DNA of 38,981 bases. Origin: Candidatus Bathyarchaeota archaeon (GTDB taxonomy: Archaea; Thermoproteota; Bathyarchaeia; 40CM-2-53-6; DTDX01). The position numbers were made by a program, and so were the translations under genes. The stretch's first letter is position 1, and each line of letters begins with the position of its first letter. The notes beneath the pieces were generated by a model. The model worked only from the letters and a program-made list of their open reading frames with translations. It made no database searches and was not told the DNA's origin. Of the stretch, positions 6,880-15,037 are shown in pieces. The DNA lies in assembly GCA_018396775.1 (NCBI GenBank), contig JAGTRF010000014.1, positions 1-38,981 of the forward strand. The letters are read 5' to 3'.

Positions 6880-8415
6880 TTGGCTTGGAGGCTTCTTATA
6901 GAGAGAGAGTGCGCTCTTCCGGAGAGAGTTAAGTTTCTTGATACTACTTTAAGGGATGGAGAGCAAACTCCAGGTGTTGCGCTTTTACCTGAAGAAAAGC
7001 TTCAAATAGCTAGACAGCTTGATGCTTTAAGCGTAGACTATATAGAAGCTGGTTTTCCAGCAACTTCTGAGGGCGAAAAGGAAGCTGTAAAAGCGATAGC
7101 TAATGGCGGTCTTAAAGCTGAAATTGTCGGTTTAGCTAGAGCTGTTAAGCAAGATATAGATTTAGCTATTTCATGCGATGTAGATGCGATTCACACTTTT
7201 ATAGCCACATCTGAAATTCATATGAAAAAGAAATTAAATATGAATAGAGAAGAGGTTTTATCTAAAGCTGTTAAAGCTGTGGAGTACGCTAAAAGCTTCG
7301 GCGTGAAAGTCGAGTTTTCAGCTGAAGATGCTACTAGAAGCGATTTAAATTTTTTAATTAAAGTTTATAAAGCTGTTGTTGAAGCTGGAGCTGATAGAAT
7401 TGACATACCTGATACTGTTGGTGTAGCAATCCCAAAGGGAATGTATAATTTAGTTAAAGCTATTAAAGCTCAAGTTAAGGTTCCTATAGCTTTGCATTGT
7501 CATAATGATATGGGTTTAGCTGTTGCCAACTCACTAGCTGGAGTTGAAGCTGGAGCTGAAGAAATTCATGTAACAATAAATGGTTTAGGTGAAAGAGCTG
7601 GAAACGCAAGTTTAGAAGAGGTTGCTTTAAGCCTTCACGCACTTTACGGCATTAAAACAAACTTAAATTTAAAAGAAATTTATAAAACTTCAATTTTAGT
7701 TTCAAAGCTTACTGGAATTTCAATACCTATAAATAAACCTATAGTTGGCGATAATGCTTTTGCTCATGAAAGTGGAATTCATACAGCTGGAATAGTTTCA
7801 TCCCCAGATACATATGAACCTCTTCCACCAGAAATAGTTGGTAGAGAAAGGAGAATTGTAGCTGGAAAACATGCTGGAAAACATGGAATTGAAGCTATGC
7901 TCGAAGAATTAGGCTTTGAGTTAACTAAAGAACAGCTTATGGAAGTTGTTTTTAGAGTTAAACAGCTTGGAGATAAAGGAAGATTAGTTACAGAAGCGGA
8001 TTTAAAAAATATAGCTGAAGCCATATCTGGAAGCTTAACTCCAAGCAAAAGAAAAATAAACCTTGAAGATTTGCTTGTAGTTACAGGAAATAAAGTTACA
8101 CCTACAGCCACCGTTAGGCTTACCATAAATGGTAGAGAATATAAAAATTCAGAGTATGGTGTTGGACCAATAGACGCTGTTTTAAAAGCTATTCAAGGAA
8201 TTGTAAGCGACGTAATGAATTTTAAACTTGTTGAATTTAGGCTTGAAGCTACATCCGGTGGAAGCGACGCTTTAGCTAACGTTATGGTTAAAGTCATGGA
8301 TAAAGCTGGAAGAATGGTTAGCGGAAGAGGTGTTAGAGAAGACATAGTGATGGCTGGCGTTGAAGCTATAATTAACGCAGCTAACCGGCTTATTAGATTA
8401 TACGAGAAACATTAA
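6880..8415 (+). CDS. leuA: 2-isopropylmalate/citramalate/homocitrate synthase family protein (LeuA-type)
   Basis: A Claisen-type condensing enzyme that adds acetyl-CoA to a 2-oxo acid. The catalytic TIM barrel begins with LDTTLRDGEQTPG (Arg24, Asp25). Metal ligands are His206 and His208 in ALHCHNDMG, and GNASLEEV and HESGIHTAG follow. Residues from about 375 to 510 form a LeuA-type allosteric dimerisation domain. The 511-aa length fits isopropylmalate or citramalate synthase. Homocitrate synthases of LysW clusters usually lack this domain, yet the gene sits 126 bases before lysW. Substrate (2-oxoisovalerate, pyruvate or 2-oxoglutarate) is therefore open. Start TTG follows AAGGAGG at 6866-6872. 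Feedback by an amino acid is expected from the regulatory domain. Confidence 0.88.
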   Translation: MAWRLLIERECALPERVKFLDTTLRDGEQTPGVALLPEEKLQIARQLDALSVDYIEAGFPATSEGEKEAVKAIANGGLKAEIVGLARAVKQDIDLAISCDVDAIHTFIATSEIHMKKKLNMNREEVLSKAVKAVEYAKSFGVKVEFSAEDATRSDLNFLIKVYKAVVEAGADRIDIPDTVGVAIPKGMYNLVKAIKAQVKVPIALHCHNDMGLAVANSLAGVEAGAEEIHVTINGLGERAGNASLEEVALSLHALYGIKTNLNLKEIYKTSILVSKLTGISIPINKPIVGDNAFAHESGIHTAGIVSSPDTYEPLPPEIVGRERRIVAGKHAGKHGIEAMLEELGFELTKEQLMEVVFRVKQLGDKGRLVTEADLKNIAEAISGSLTPSKRKINLEDLLVVTGNKVTPTATVRLTINGREYKNSEYGVGPIDAVLKAIQGIVSDVMNFKLVEFRLEATSGGSDALANVMVKVMDKAGRMVSGRGVREDIVMAGVEAIINAANRLIRLYEKH

Positions 8416-8541
8416 AAATTTAAGCTATTCAATATTGAAAATTTACTTAAAATATTTTCTAATTCTTTTTTCTTTAAAAAAGCGTAAAGTTTATTAATGA
8501 TTTTTTATAGGGCTAAATGATAAAACTGGAGGAGGCTTTTA

Positions 8542-8718
8542 ATGAAGAAGATTAAATGCCCAGATTGCGGAGCAGATATAGATGTTCCAGATGACGTTAT
8601 GGTAAATGAGATTATAGCTTGTCCAGATTGCGGTTTAGAGCTTGAAATAACAAAAATTGAAGGCGATAAATTAAGCTATCAAAGGGTTGTAGTAGAGAAG
8701 GAGGATTGGGGTGAATAA
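8542..8718 (+). CDS. lysW: LysW amino-group carrier protein
   Basis: A 58-residue acidic carrier that protects the amino group of aminoadipate (lysine) and/or glutamate (arginine) during biosynthesis. Two CPDCG zinc knuckles (Cys6/Cys9 and Cys27/Cys30) hold one zinc, and the protein ends in the diagnostic EDWGE whose final Glu is the attachment point. ATG start with GGAGGAGG at 8528-8535. Its stop overlaps the GTG of lysX by 8 bases, so translation is probably coupled and the two proteins act together. The gene is short and easily missed. Confidence 0.97.
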   Translation: MKKIKCPDCGADIDVPDDVMVNEIIACPDCGLELEITKIEGDKLSYQRVVVEKEDWGE

Positions 8719-9562
8719 AGCTAGCTTAGGAATGGTTTGCGATCATATTAGGCTTGATGAAAAATTAATTATTGAAGCTGCTAAAAAAATGGATGTTCCG
8801 CTTAATATTTATAATGCAGATGAACTTTTTTTAGGGGTTAATGAAGAACCAAGCTTTGAACCTGTAATTCTTCAAAGAAGCATAAGCTACTTTAGAAACC
8901 TTCATATAACTGCTCTGCTTGAAAAAATGGGCATTCAAGTAGTAAACTCTTTTCATTCAGCTTTAATTTGCGGGAATAAAGCTTTATCTTCTTTAACTCT
9001 TTCTAAAGCAGGTGTTCCAACTCCAAAAACTTTTATAGCTTTTTCTAAAGAAGGTGCATTAAAAGCTTTAGAGAAGCTTGGTTACCCCGCGATTCTAAAG
9101 CCTGTTATTGGAAGCTGGGGCAGGCTTATAGCGCTTTTAAAAGATTCTGAATCTGCTAAAGCCATTCTTGAATCTAGAGAATATATGTTTCCAATCTACC
9201 AAATATTCTATCTTCAAGAAATGATTAAAAAACCAAATAGAGATATAAGATGTTTTGTTATAGGAGATCAAGCTGTAGCCGCTATCTATAGATATTCTCC
9301 TCCAGGAGAATTTAAAACCAATGTTTATATTGGTGGAGAAGCTGAAGCTTGCAAAATAACATGTGAACTTGAAGAGTTAAGCGTTAAAGCTGCTAAAGCT
9401 GTTGGAGGAGGAATATTTGGAGTAGACTTAATGGAAAGCCCTGAAGGCTTAATTGTTCATGAAGTAAATTATGCAACTGAATTTAAAAAAACAGTTGAAG
9501 TATCTAAAGTTGATATTCCAAAATTAATTATAGAATATTTAATTGAAAAATTGAAAAGGTGA
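8711..9562 (+). CDS. lysX: LysX/ArgX-type ATP-grasp ligase (LysW-aminoadipate/glutamate ligase)
   Basis: Ligates the amino group of 2-aminoadipate or glutamate to the C-terminal Glu of LysW using ATP. The 283-residue ATP-grasp fold shows the KPVIGSWGR loop (130-138), FGVDLMES with Asp239, and the Mg-binding HEVN (Glu251, Asn253). It is followed by TEFKKTV, similar to the EFKN region of aminoadipate-type LysX. GTG start, overlapping lysW by 8 bases. Only one such ligase is present here, so the enzyme may be bifunctional as in Thermococcus, or an ArgX may lie elsewhere. Substrate choice cannot be settled by eye. Confidence 0.92.
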   Translation: MNKASLGMVCDHIRLDEKLIIEAAKKMDVPLNIYNADELFLGVNEEPSFEPVILQRSISYFRNLHITALLEKMGIQVVNSFHSALICGNKALSSLTLSKAGVPTPKTFIAFSKEGALKALEKLGYPAILKPVIGSWGRLIALLKDSESAKAILESREYMFPIYQIFYLQEMIKKPNRDIRCFVIGDQAVAAIYRYSPPGEFKTNVYIGGEAEACKITCELEELSVKAAKAVGGGIFGVDLMESPEGLIVHEVNYATEFKKTVEVSKVDIPKLIIEYLIEKLKR

Positions 9563-9568
9563 ATTATA

Positions 9569-10621
9569 TTGAAGATTGGCGTAGTTGGAGGAGCAGGATA
9601 CGTTGGAGGAGAGCTTTTAAGAATTTTGTTAAATCATCCAAAAGCTGAAATTCAAACTGTCACATCTAGGCAGCACGCTGGAAAATATGTTTTTAAAGCG
9701 CATCCTAATCTTCGAGGTTTAACTCAACTTAAATTTTCTCCTTTAAACGAGGAAATATTAAGTAAAGAATGCGATATAGTTTTTTTAGCTGTTCCTCACG
9801 GGAGCTCAATGAAGTTAACTCCTAAACTTTTAAATCAAGGCTTAAAAGTTATTGATTTAAGCGCTGATTACAGGCTTAAAAACCCTGAAGACTACCAAGC
9901 TTGGTATAATTGGAAACATGAAAACCCAGAGTTGTTAAAGGAAGCTGTATATGGATTACCTGAGCTTTATAGAGAGCTTATAAAAAATGCTAAGCTGATC
10001 GCTTGTCCAGGTTGCATGGCTTCAGCTTCAATCTTAGGGTTAGCACCTTTAATTAAAAATGAAGTTGTAGAATTTAATAGAATAGTTATAGATGTTAAAA
10101 TCGGCTCTTCAGGGGCTGGAAATCAACCAACATTAGCTTCTCATCATCCTGAAAGATTTGGAGGCGTTAGACCATATAAACCTGTAAGTCACAGGCATAT
10201 AGCTGAAATAGAGCAAGAGCTTTCAATTTTATCTGGAAAAAAAGTTAATGTAGCTTTTACGCCTCATGCAGTAAACATGGTTAGAGGAATTTTAGCTACA
10301 ATCCATTGTTTTTTAACAAAATCTCTTTTAATACCTGATATATGGCGGATTTACCGAGAATTCTATAAAAATGAACCTTTTATACGCTTTGTTAAAGATA
10401 GAGAAGGTTTATATAATTTACCTAACCCGAAGACCCTTAATGGAGTAAACATATGCGATTTAGGCTTTGAATTAGATGAAAGAATTGGAAGAATCATAGT
10501 TTTCTCCGCTATTGACAACTTGGTTAAAGGTGCAGCTGGTCAAGCTGTTCAATGCTTTAACATTATGATTGGTATAGATGAAAAAACTGGGCTTGAAGCT
10601 TTAAGCATACACCCAGTTTAA
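9569..10621 (+). CDS. lysY: LysY: LysW-aminoadipyl/glutamyl-phosphate reductase (ArgC-like)
   Basis: NADPH-dependent reductase that turns the LysW-bound acyl phosphate into the semialdehyde. The N-terminal Rossmann motif is GVVGGAGYVGGELL (4-17). The catalytic Cys149 lies in ACPGCMAS, and SHRHIAEIEQEL supplies the partner His. The 350-residue length fits the ArgC/LysY family. Start TTG at 9569 is 6 bases after lysX. The gene precedes the kinase in the operon although it acts after it. It has the same GSSGAG and HPERFGGVRPYKP segments as other LysY proteins. Confidence 0.93.
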   Translation: MKIGVVGGAGYVGGELLRILLNHPKAEIQTVTSRQHAGKYVFKAHPNLRGLTQLKFSPLNEEILSKECDIVFLAVPHGSSMKLTPKLLNQGLKVIDLSADYRLKNPEDYQAWYNWKHENPELLKEAVYGLPELYRELIKNAKLIACPGCMASASILGLAPLIKNEVVEFNRIVIDVKIGSSGAGNQPTLASHHPERFGGVRPYKPVSHRHIAEIEQELSILSGKKVNVAFTPHAVNMVRGILATIHCFLTKSLLIPDIWRIYREFYKNEPFIRFVKDREGLYNLPNPKTLNGVNICDLGFELDERIGRIIVFSAIDNLVKGAAGQAVQCFNIMIGIDEKTGLEALSIHPV

Positions 10622-10631
10622 TGAATGGTGA

Positions 10632-11438
10632 ATGAAATTGATTGTTGTTAAGCTTGGTGGAAGCGTTTTAGAAGCAGGTCTTCCAGAAAACTTTATTAAG
10701 GATTTAAAAAACTGCTTATCAAACGATAAATTTGCTTTAGTTCATGGTGGAGGAAAAATAGTTAATGATGTAGCTGAAAAAATGGGGAAACAACAGAAAT
10801 TTATTGTTTCCCCTGAAGGTTTCAGAAGTAGATACACCGATAAAGAAACTATGGAAATTTTCATGATGGTTATGGCTGGAAGAATAAACAAGGAAATAAC
10901 TTTAACTTTATTAAAAGCAGGAGTTAAAGCTGTTGGACTTTCAGGAGTTGATGGAGCTTTAATTAAAGCTGAAAGAAAAAAGAGGCTTATTCAAATCGAT
11001 GAAAGAGGAAGAAAAAGAGTTATAGATGGTGGTTATACAGGGAAAATCACTGAAGTGGATGCAGTTCTTCTTAAAAGCTTAATTAATATTGGTTATACGC
11101 CTGTAATAGCTCCAATAGCTTTAAGCGAAGAATATGAAGCGCTAAATATTGATGGTGATAGAGCTGCTGCCTATATAGCTGGAGGCTTAGAAGCAGACTT
11201 GTTAATTCTATTTACTGATGTGTCTGGAGTTATGATTAATGGAAAAATTATCCAAAAGTTAACTTTAAGCGAAGCTGAAGAAACCTTAACTAAAGTCGGT
11301 CATGGAATGATAACGAAGATTTTCGCTGCTACAGAAGCCTTAAAAAAAGGCGTTAAAAAAGTTATTATAGGGTCAGGCATTATTGAAACTCCAATTTCAT
11401 CAGCTTTAAAAGGTTTAGGAACAATTATAGTGAAATAA
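10632..11438 (+). CDS. lysZ: LysZ: LysW-aminoadipate/glutamate kinase (ArgB-like)
   Basis: Amino acid kinase of 268 residues that phosphorylates the side-chain carboxylate of the LysW-bound substrate. Motifs: KLGGSVLE (7-14) and VHGGGKIVND in the N-domain, and NIDGDRAAAYIA and TDVSGV in the nucleotide domain. Start ATG at 10632, 10 bases after lysY. No N-terminal extension of the arginine-sensitive bacterial ArgB type is seen, so classical arginine feedback is unlikely to act here. It would act between LysX and LysY. Confidence 0.93.
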   Translation: MKLIVVKLGGSVLEAGLPENFIKDLKNCLSNDKFALVHGGGKIVNDVAEKMGKQQKFIVSPEGFRSRYTDKETMEIFMMVMAGRINKEITLTLLKAGVKAVGLSGVDGALIKAERKKRLIQIDERGRKRVIDGGYTGKITEVDAVLLKSLINIGYTPVIAPIALSEEYEALNIDGDRAAAYIAGGLEADLLILFTDVSGVMINGKIIQKLTLSEAEETLTKVGHGMITKIFAATEALKKGVKKVIIGSGIIETPISSALKGLGTIIVK

Positions 11439-11441
11439 CAT

Positions 11442-12632
11442 TTGAATAAAGAAGAAATTATTTTAGCTGAACAAAAATTTATGGCTAAAGTTTACGCTAA
11501 AAAACCCTTAATTTTAGTTAAAGGTAAGGGAGATTTAGTTTGGGATATTAATGGAAAACAATATATTGATTGCTCAGGAAGTTATGGAGCGGCTGTAATT
11601 GGATATTGCCATCCAAAAGTTATTGAAGCTATTAAAAATCAAGTTGAAAATTTAACTTCATGCCATGGCTTTGCTTATAATGAAGCTAGATCAATGCTTT
11701 TAGAAAAGCTAGCTAAACTTTTCCCGGAAGGCTTTAAATTCTTTTTATCTAATAGCGGAACCGAAGCTGTTGAATGCGCTTTAAAACTTGCTAGGAAATT
11801 CACTGGAAAAATGGAGATAATTGCTATGAAAGGAGGTTATCATGGAAAAACTTTAGGCGCTTTATCAGCTACATGGAATAAAAAGTATAGAAATAATTTT
11901 GAACCTTTGCTTAAAAGCGTTAAGCATGTTCCTTATGGAGACTCTGAAGCTATTAAAAACTCTATAACTGAAGAAACAGCTGCTGTAATTGTTGAACCTA
12001 TTCAAGGAGAAAGCGGCGTTAAAGTTCCACCTAAAGAATTCCTAAAAGAATTAAGAGAAATATGCTATGAAAAAAACATTATTTTAATTTTAGATGAAAT
12101 TCAAACTGGATTCGGTAGAACAGGAAAAATATTCTGTTTTCAACATTACGATATAACTCCAGATATTATTTGTTTAGCTAAAGGTTTGGCTGGAGGTTTA
12201 CCAATAGGTGTAACAGCTGCTAAATCTGAAATAATGGATGTTTTTCAAGTTGGAGAGCATACAAGCACCTATGGTGGAAATCCTATAGTTTCAGCGGCTG
12301 CATGTGCTGCTATAGATGTTCTTTTAGAAGAAAATCTTCCAGAAAAAGCTTGGAACTCGGGAAACTATTTTATAAACAAGCTTAAAGAAATAGCTTTAAA
12401 ACACAAGATATTAAGGGATGTTAGAGGGTTAGGGTTAATGATTGGAGTTGAGTTTAGGTTTGAAGTTTATGATTTGCTGCTTAACTTGATTAATAAAGGC
12501 GTTTTAGCGTTAGATGCTGGAAGAACCGTTTTAAGATTTTTACCACCTTTAGTTATTTCTAAAGAACATATAAACCAAGTGGTAAAGGTTTTAAATGAAG
12601 TTGTTGAAGAAAAAGAAAGTTTACTCGCTTAA
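11442..12632 (+). CDS. lysJ: LysJ: LysW-lysine/ornithine aminotransferase (ArgD-like)
   Basis: Class III PLP aminotransferase, 396 residues, converting LysW-bound semialdehyde to LysW-lysine or LysW-ornithine with glutamate as donor. PLP-site features: SNSGTEA (103-109), GGYHGKT (131-137), LDEIQTGFGR with Asp218, and the Schiff-base Lys247 in CLAKGLAGGLP. Start TTG at 11442, 3 bases after lysZ. It overlaps lysK by 38 bases if the first ATG of lysK is used. A general acetylornithine/GABA-type aminotransferase is excluded mainly by operon context. Confidence 0.92.
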   Translation: MNKEEIILAEQKFMAKVYAKKPLILVKGKGDLVWDINGKQYIDCSGSYGAAVIGYCHPKVIEAIKNQVENLTSCHGFAYNEARSMLLEKLAKLFPEGFKFFLSNSGTEAVECALKLARKFTGKMEIIAMKGGYHGKTLGALSATWNKKYRNNFEPLLKSVKHVPYGDSEAIKNSITEETAAVIVEPIQGESGVKVPPKEFLKELREICYEKNIILILDEIQTGFGRTGKIFCFQHYDITPDIICLAKGLAGGLPIGVTAAKSEIMDVFQVGEHTSTYGGNPIVSAAACAAIDVLLEENLPEKAWNSGNYFINKLKEIALKHKILRDVRGLGLMIGVEFRFEVYDLLLNLINKGVLALDAGRTVLRFLPPLVISKEHINQVVKVLNEVVEEKESLLA

Positions 12633-13710
12633 TTTTCTTAAATCTCTTCTTGAGATTTATAGTCCTTCAGGACTTGAAGATGAGATCTCTAAGTTTCTTA
12701 AAGAAGAATTAATTAGTTTAGGATTTAAAACTGAAAGAGATAATGTTGGAAATGTTATAGCAGAGTCGAGTGAAGGTGAACCAGTAATTCTCCTATGCAG
12801 TCACATGGATACAGTACCAGGAAGAATTCAAGTTAAACTTGAAAATGAAAAGCTTTATGGAAGAGGAGCTGTAGATGCTAAAGGCCCTTTAGCAGCGATG
12901 ATAATTTCTTCAGCTAATTTAATTCAAGAAAATTTTCCTGCAAAAATAATTTTAGCAGCAGTTGTAGATGAGGAGGGTTCAGGGAAAGGAATAAAAAATT
13001 TAATTAATCGTAAACTTAATAAACTTAAAGTTGACTACGCTGTTTTTGGAGAACCAAGTGGCACAAGAGGTGTAATAATAGGATATAAAGGAAGCTTAAA
13101 GCTTAAAGTTTTTTGTGAAACAATTACTGGGCACTCTTCTGCACCATGGATGTTTGAAAATGCTATAGAAAAAGCTTTTAAAGCTTGGGATATAATTAAA
13201 AATTTTAGGCATGAAAAGGAAAATTTAAACTCTAAATTCTACGCTATAACCAGCTGCTTAACAAAAATTAATGGCGGCTCAAGCTTTAGCATCGTTCCAA
13301 ACCAGTGCGAAATGGAAGTTGATTTAAGAATTCCCCCTCAAATATCTCCTAAAGAAATATTTAAATTATTAAAAGAAAAATTAAACTTTACAAAAATTAA
13401 AGCTTTAGGTTATGCTAAAGGTTATGAAGTTGACTTGAATTCTCCCTTAGTTAAATCATTCATTAAAGCAATTAAAAAAATTGAAGGAGGTCAAGTGACT
13501 TTATTAAAGAAAACTGGAACATCCGATATGAATGTTTTAGCTGAAACCTTAAAGATTCCTATGGTGGCTTATGGACCAGGCGATTCGAAACTTGATCATA
13601 CACAAAATGAGTTTATAGAAATAAAAGATTTCTTAAATAGCATAAAGATTTATGAAGAAGCATTAAAGCTTTTAGGTAAAGACTGTTATTATTTAAATTT
13701 TGATTATTAA
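12595..13710 (+). CDS. lysK: LysK: LysW-lysine/ornithine carboxypeptidase (M20 family)
   Basis: Zinc hydrolase that releases lysine or ornithine from LysW, regenerating the carrier. M20 metallopeptidase landmarks are present: LCSHMDTVPG with His70 and catalytic Asp72, AVDAKG with bridging Asp94, VDEEGSG with Glu126/Glu127, and FGEPSG with Glu153. The C-terminal metal His is in DHTQNEF. Start is the ATG at 12595, inside the end of lysJ. TTG codons at 12601 and 12604 are equally possible and would trim the lysine-rich N-terminus. The 371-aa length is close to known LysK proteins. It is the last enzyme of the operon. Confidence 0.92.
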   Translation: MKLLKKKKVYSLNFLKSLLEIYSPSGLEDEISKFLKEELISLGFKTERDNVGNVIAESSEGEPVILLCSHMDTVPGRIQVKLENEKLYGRGAVDAKGPLAAMIISSANLIQENFPAKIILAAVVDEEGSGKGIKNLINRKLNKLKVDYAVFGEPSGTRGVIIGYKGSLKLKVFCETITGHSSAPWMFENAIEKAFKAWDIIKNFRHEKENLNSKFYAITSCLTKINGGSSFSIVPNQCEMEVDLRIPPQISPKEIFKLLKEKLNFTKIKALGYAKGYEVDLNSPLVKSFIKAIKKIEGGQVTLLKKTGTSDMNVLAETLKIPMVAYGPGDSKLDHTQNEFIEIKDFLNSIKIYEEALKLLGKDCYYLNFDY

Positions 13711-13756
13711 AGTATTACTATAATTATTTATTTTATATTTGAGAAGAGGAAAACAA

Positions 13757-14260
13757 ATGATAGATGAAGAGTTAATGCTTGAGCTATGGCCTTTTATTCT
13801 TCCTCTTCCAAAAAACAAGTGGATGCAATATAAAATTCTTTTATCGGCGTTCGGTTCTAAAATTGCTTTTTCAATTTTAAAAAATCTTAAGCTTGAAGGA
13901 AAAACTTACCAAAAGGATCTGCTTAAAAAATTAATTGAACATTCAAGCAAATCTATTCTTACATATTTGAAATTGTTTGTTGAAGCTAAAGTTTTGGAAG
14001 AAGGTATGGAGCAAACCAAAGTTAATGGTAAAACTGCTTGGATAAAATGGTATAAACCAACTTTCCTTGGAAAATGGCTTATTCTTCTTTTAATTTCACC
14101 AAAAAAACTTTCCAAGGAAGAGATTAAAGAAATGATTAGAGAATTCCTAAAGTTTTATGCTAAAAGCGTAGCTAAATTCTGCAGCAGTTATGAAATTAAT
14201 CCAAAAGAGTTTAAAAAGGAATTTGAAAAAGCTTTAAAAGAACAAGCTGTAGAGGAATAA
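13757..14260 (+). CDS. Winged-helix DNA-binding protein, possible regulator of the lysW cluster
   Basis: A 167-residue protein. Residues about 25-75 read as a winged helix: FSILKNLKLEG, YQKDLLKKL and SSKSILTYLKLFVEAKVLEE, followed by a beta-wing segment AWIKWYKPT. The C-terminal half is a Lys/Glu-rich helix. Start ATG at 13757 is preferred over the in-frame TTG at 13739 because GAGGA sits at 13746-13750. It lies 46 bases after lysK on the same strand, so a role in regulating lysine/arginine genes is plausible but inferred. No effector-binding domain of Lrp/RAM type is present, so amino acid sensing would have to be indirect. Confidence 0.65.
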   Translation: MIDEELMLELWPFILPLPKNKWMQYKILLSAFGSKIAFSILKNLKLEGKTYQKDLLKKLIEHSSKSILTYLKLFVEAKVLEEGMEQTKVNGKTAWIKWYKPTFLGKWLILLLISPKKLSKEEIKEMIREFLKFYAKSVAKFCSSYEINPKEFKKEFEKALKEQAVEE

Positions 14261-14348
14261 TATTATTTCTTGCTTAATTATTTGCTTAAAAACGCATTAA
14301 AGCTTTTTCTATTAGTTTTTATATTTTACTTTTAAATGGAGATTTAAA

Positions 14349-14513
14349 GTGAAAAAGATTAAATGTTCCGATTGCAATAAGGAAATGAAAGAATATTATG
14401 TAGGATTAATTCCTATTGGAATGTTTCTAACGCTCGGAAGAATCGCTACATATATTTGCGAGAACTGCGGGCGAATAACTTTTTATTTAAAAGATTTACT
14501 TGAAAAAACTTGA
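14349..14513 (+). CDS. Small zinc-ribbon protein
   Basis: A 54-residue protein with two CxxC pairs: Cys6/Cys9 (CSDC) near the start and Cys37/Cys40 (CENC) near the end, expected to bind one zinc. A hydrophobic stretch (about 18-36) lies between them. GTG start, with a weak AG-rich stretch (ggagattta) upstream. It stands 88 bases after the winged-helix gene. Function is not recognisable. The start resembles LysW (MKKIKC.DC) but it lacks the C-terminal EDWGE, so it is not a carrier protein. Confidence 0.6.
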   Translation: MKKIKCSDCNKEMKEYYVGLIPIGMFLTLGRIATYICENCGRITFYLKDLLEKT

Positions 14514-14531
14514 TTTAAAATATTTATCGCC

Positions 14532-14900
14532 TCATATGCAAATGAATTTTGGAAAACTCCAAAGCGAAAGCTTAAACAAAATCGATATAAGCCAAGATAA
14601 AATAATGTAAACAATTAAGGTAACTATGGCTATTCCTAAAGCACCTAACCAACCTGTATCAAAGAAATGATGAATTAAGACTAACCATAAAATTAAGGCT
14701 ATTAAAAACCCTAGTAATGGAATAAATCTAGTAACTAAGCTTCCTATAATTAATCCTAAAAAAGCTATCCATAATGCATCGGTGAATTTAGCCTTTTTTT
14801 TACCTACAGTGCTTCTTCCCACAATCCAAAGTGCAAATGCAACCACTAGAAAGTTTATTAAAAAGAAAATTAGCCATTCAATGCTTCGTGAAATAATCAT
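14532..14900 (-). CDS. Small four-helix membrane protein
   Basis: A 122-residue protein, almost entirely hydrophobic, with about four transmembrane segments (roughly 8-28, 41-60, 61-80 and 85-112). A short basic loop (GKKKAKF) lies between the first and second. No known family was recognised; similar small proteins are common in archaeal genomes. ATG start at 14900 with a GGGTGA site. It is convergent with the zinc-ribbon gene and divergent from the homocysteine operon. Confidence 0.6.
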   Translation of the reverse strand: MIISRSIEWLIFFLINFLVVAFALWIVGRSTVGKKKAKFTDALWIAFLGLIIGSLVTRFIPLLGFLIALILWLVLIHHFFDTGWLGALGIAIVTLIVYIILSWLISILFKLSLWSFPKFICI

Positions 14901-15037
14901 TTTTTCACCCTAACCTTATTTTTGAGTTTTAGTTTTTAAATCTAGCTTTTTATTCCTATTGGAATTTATTTTCCAGAAAAATATTAATATTGGAATTTAA
15001 AATATTTCATCGCGTTAAAAACTTGGAGGCTTTTGCT

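Noticed and set aside
7779-8126. Minus-strand 115-residue frame in the synthase gene
   Set aside because: Antisense shadow of a conserved enzyme; low-complexity Ser-rich translation.
14349-14513. Second LysW-like carrier
   Set aside because: It starts like LysW with a CxxC pair but lacks the acidic body and the C-terminal EDWGE, so it cannot act as an amino-group carrier of that kind.
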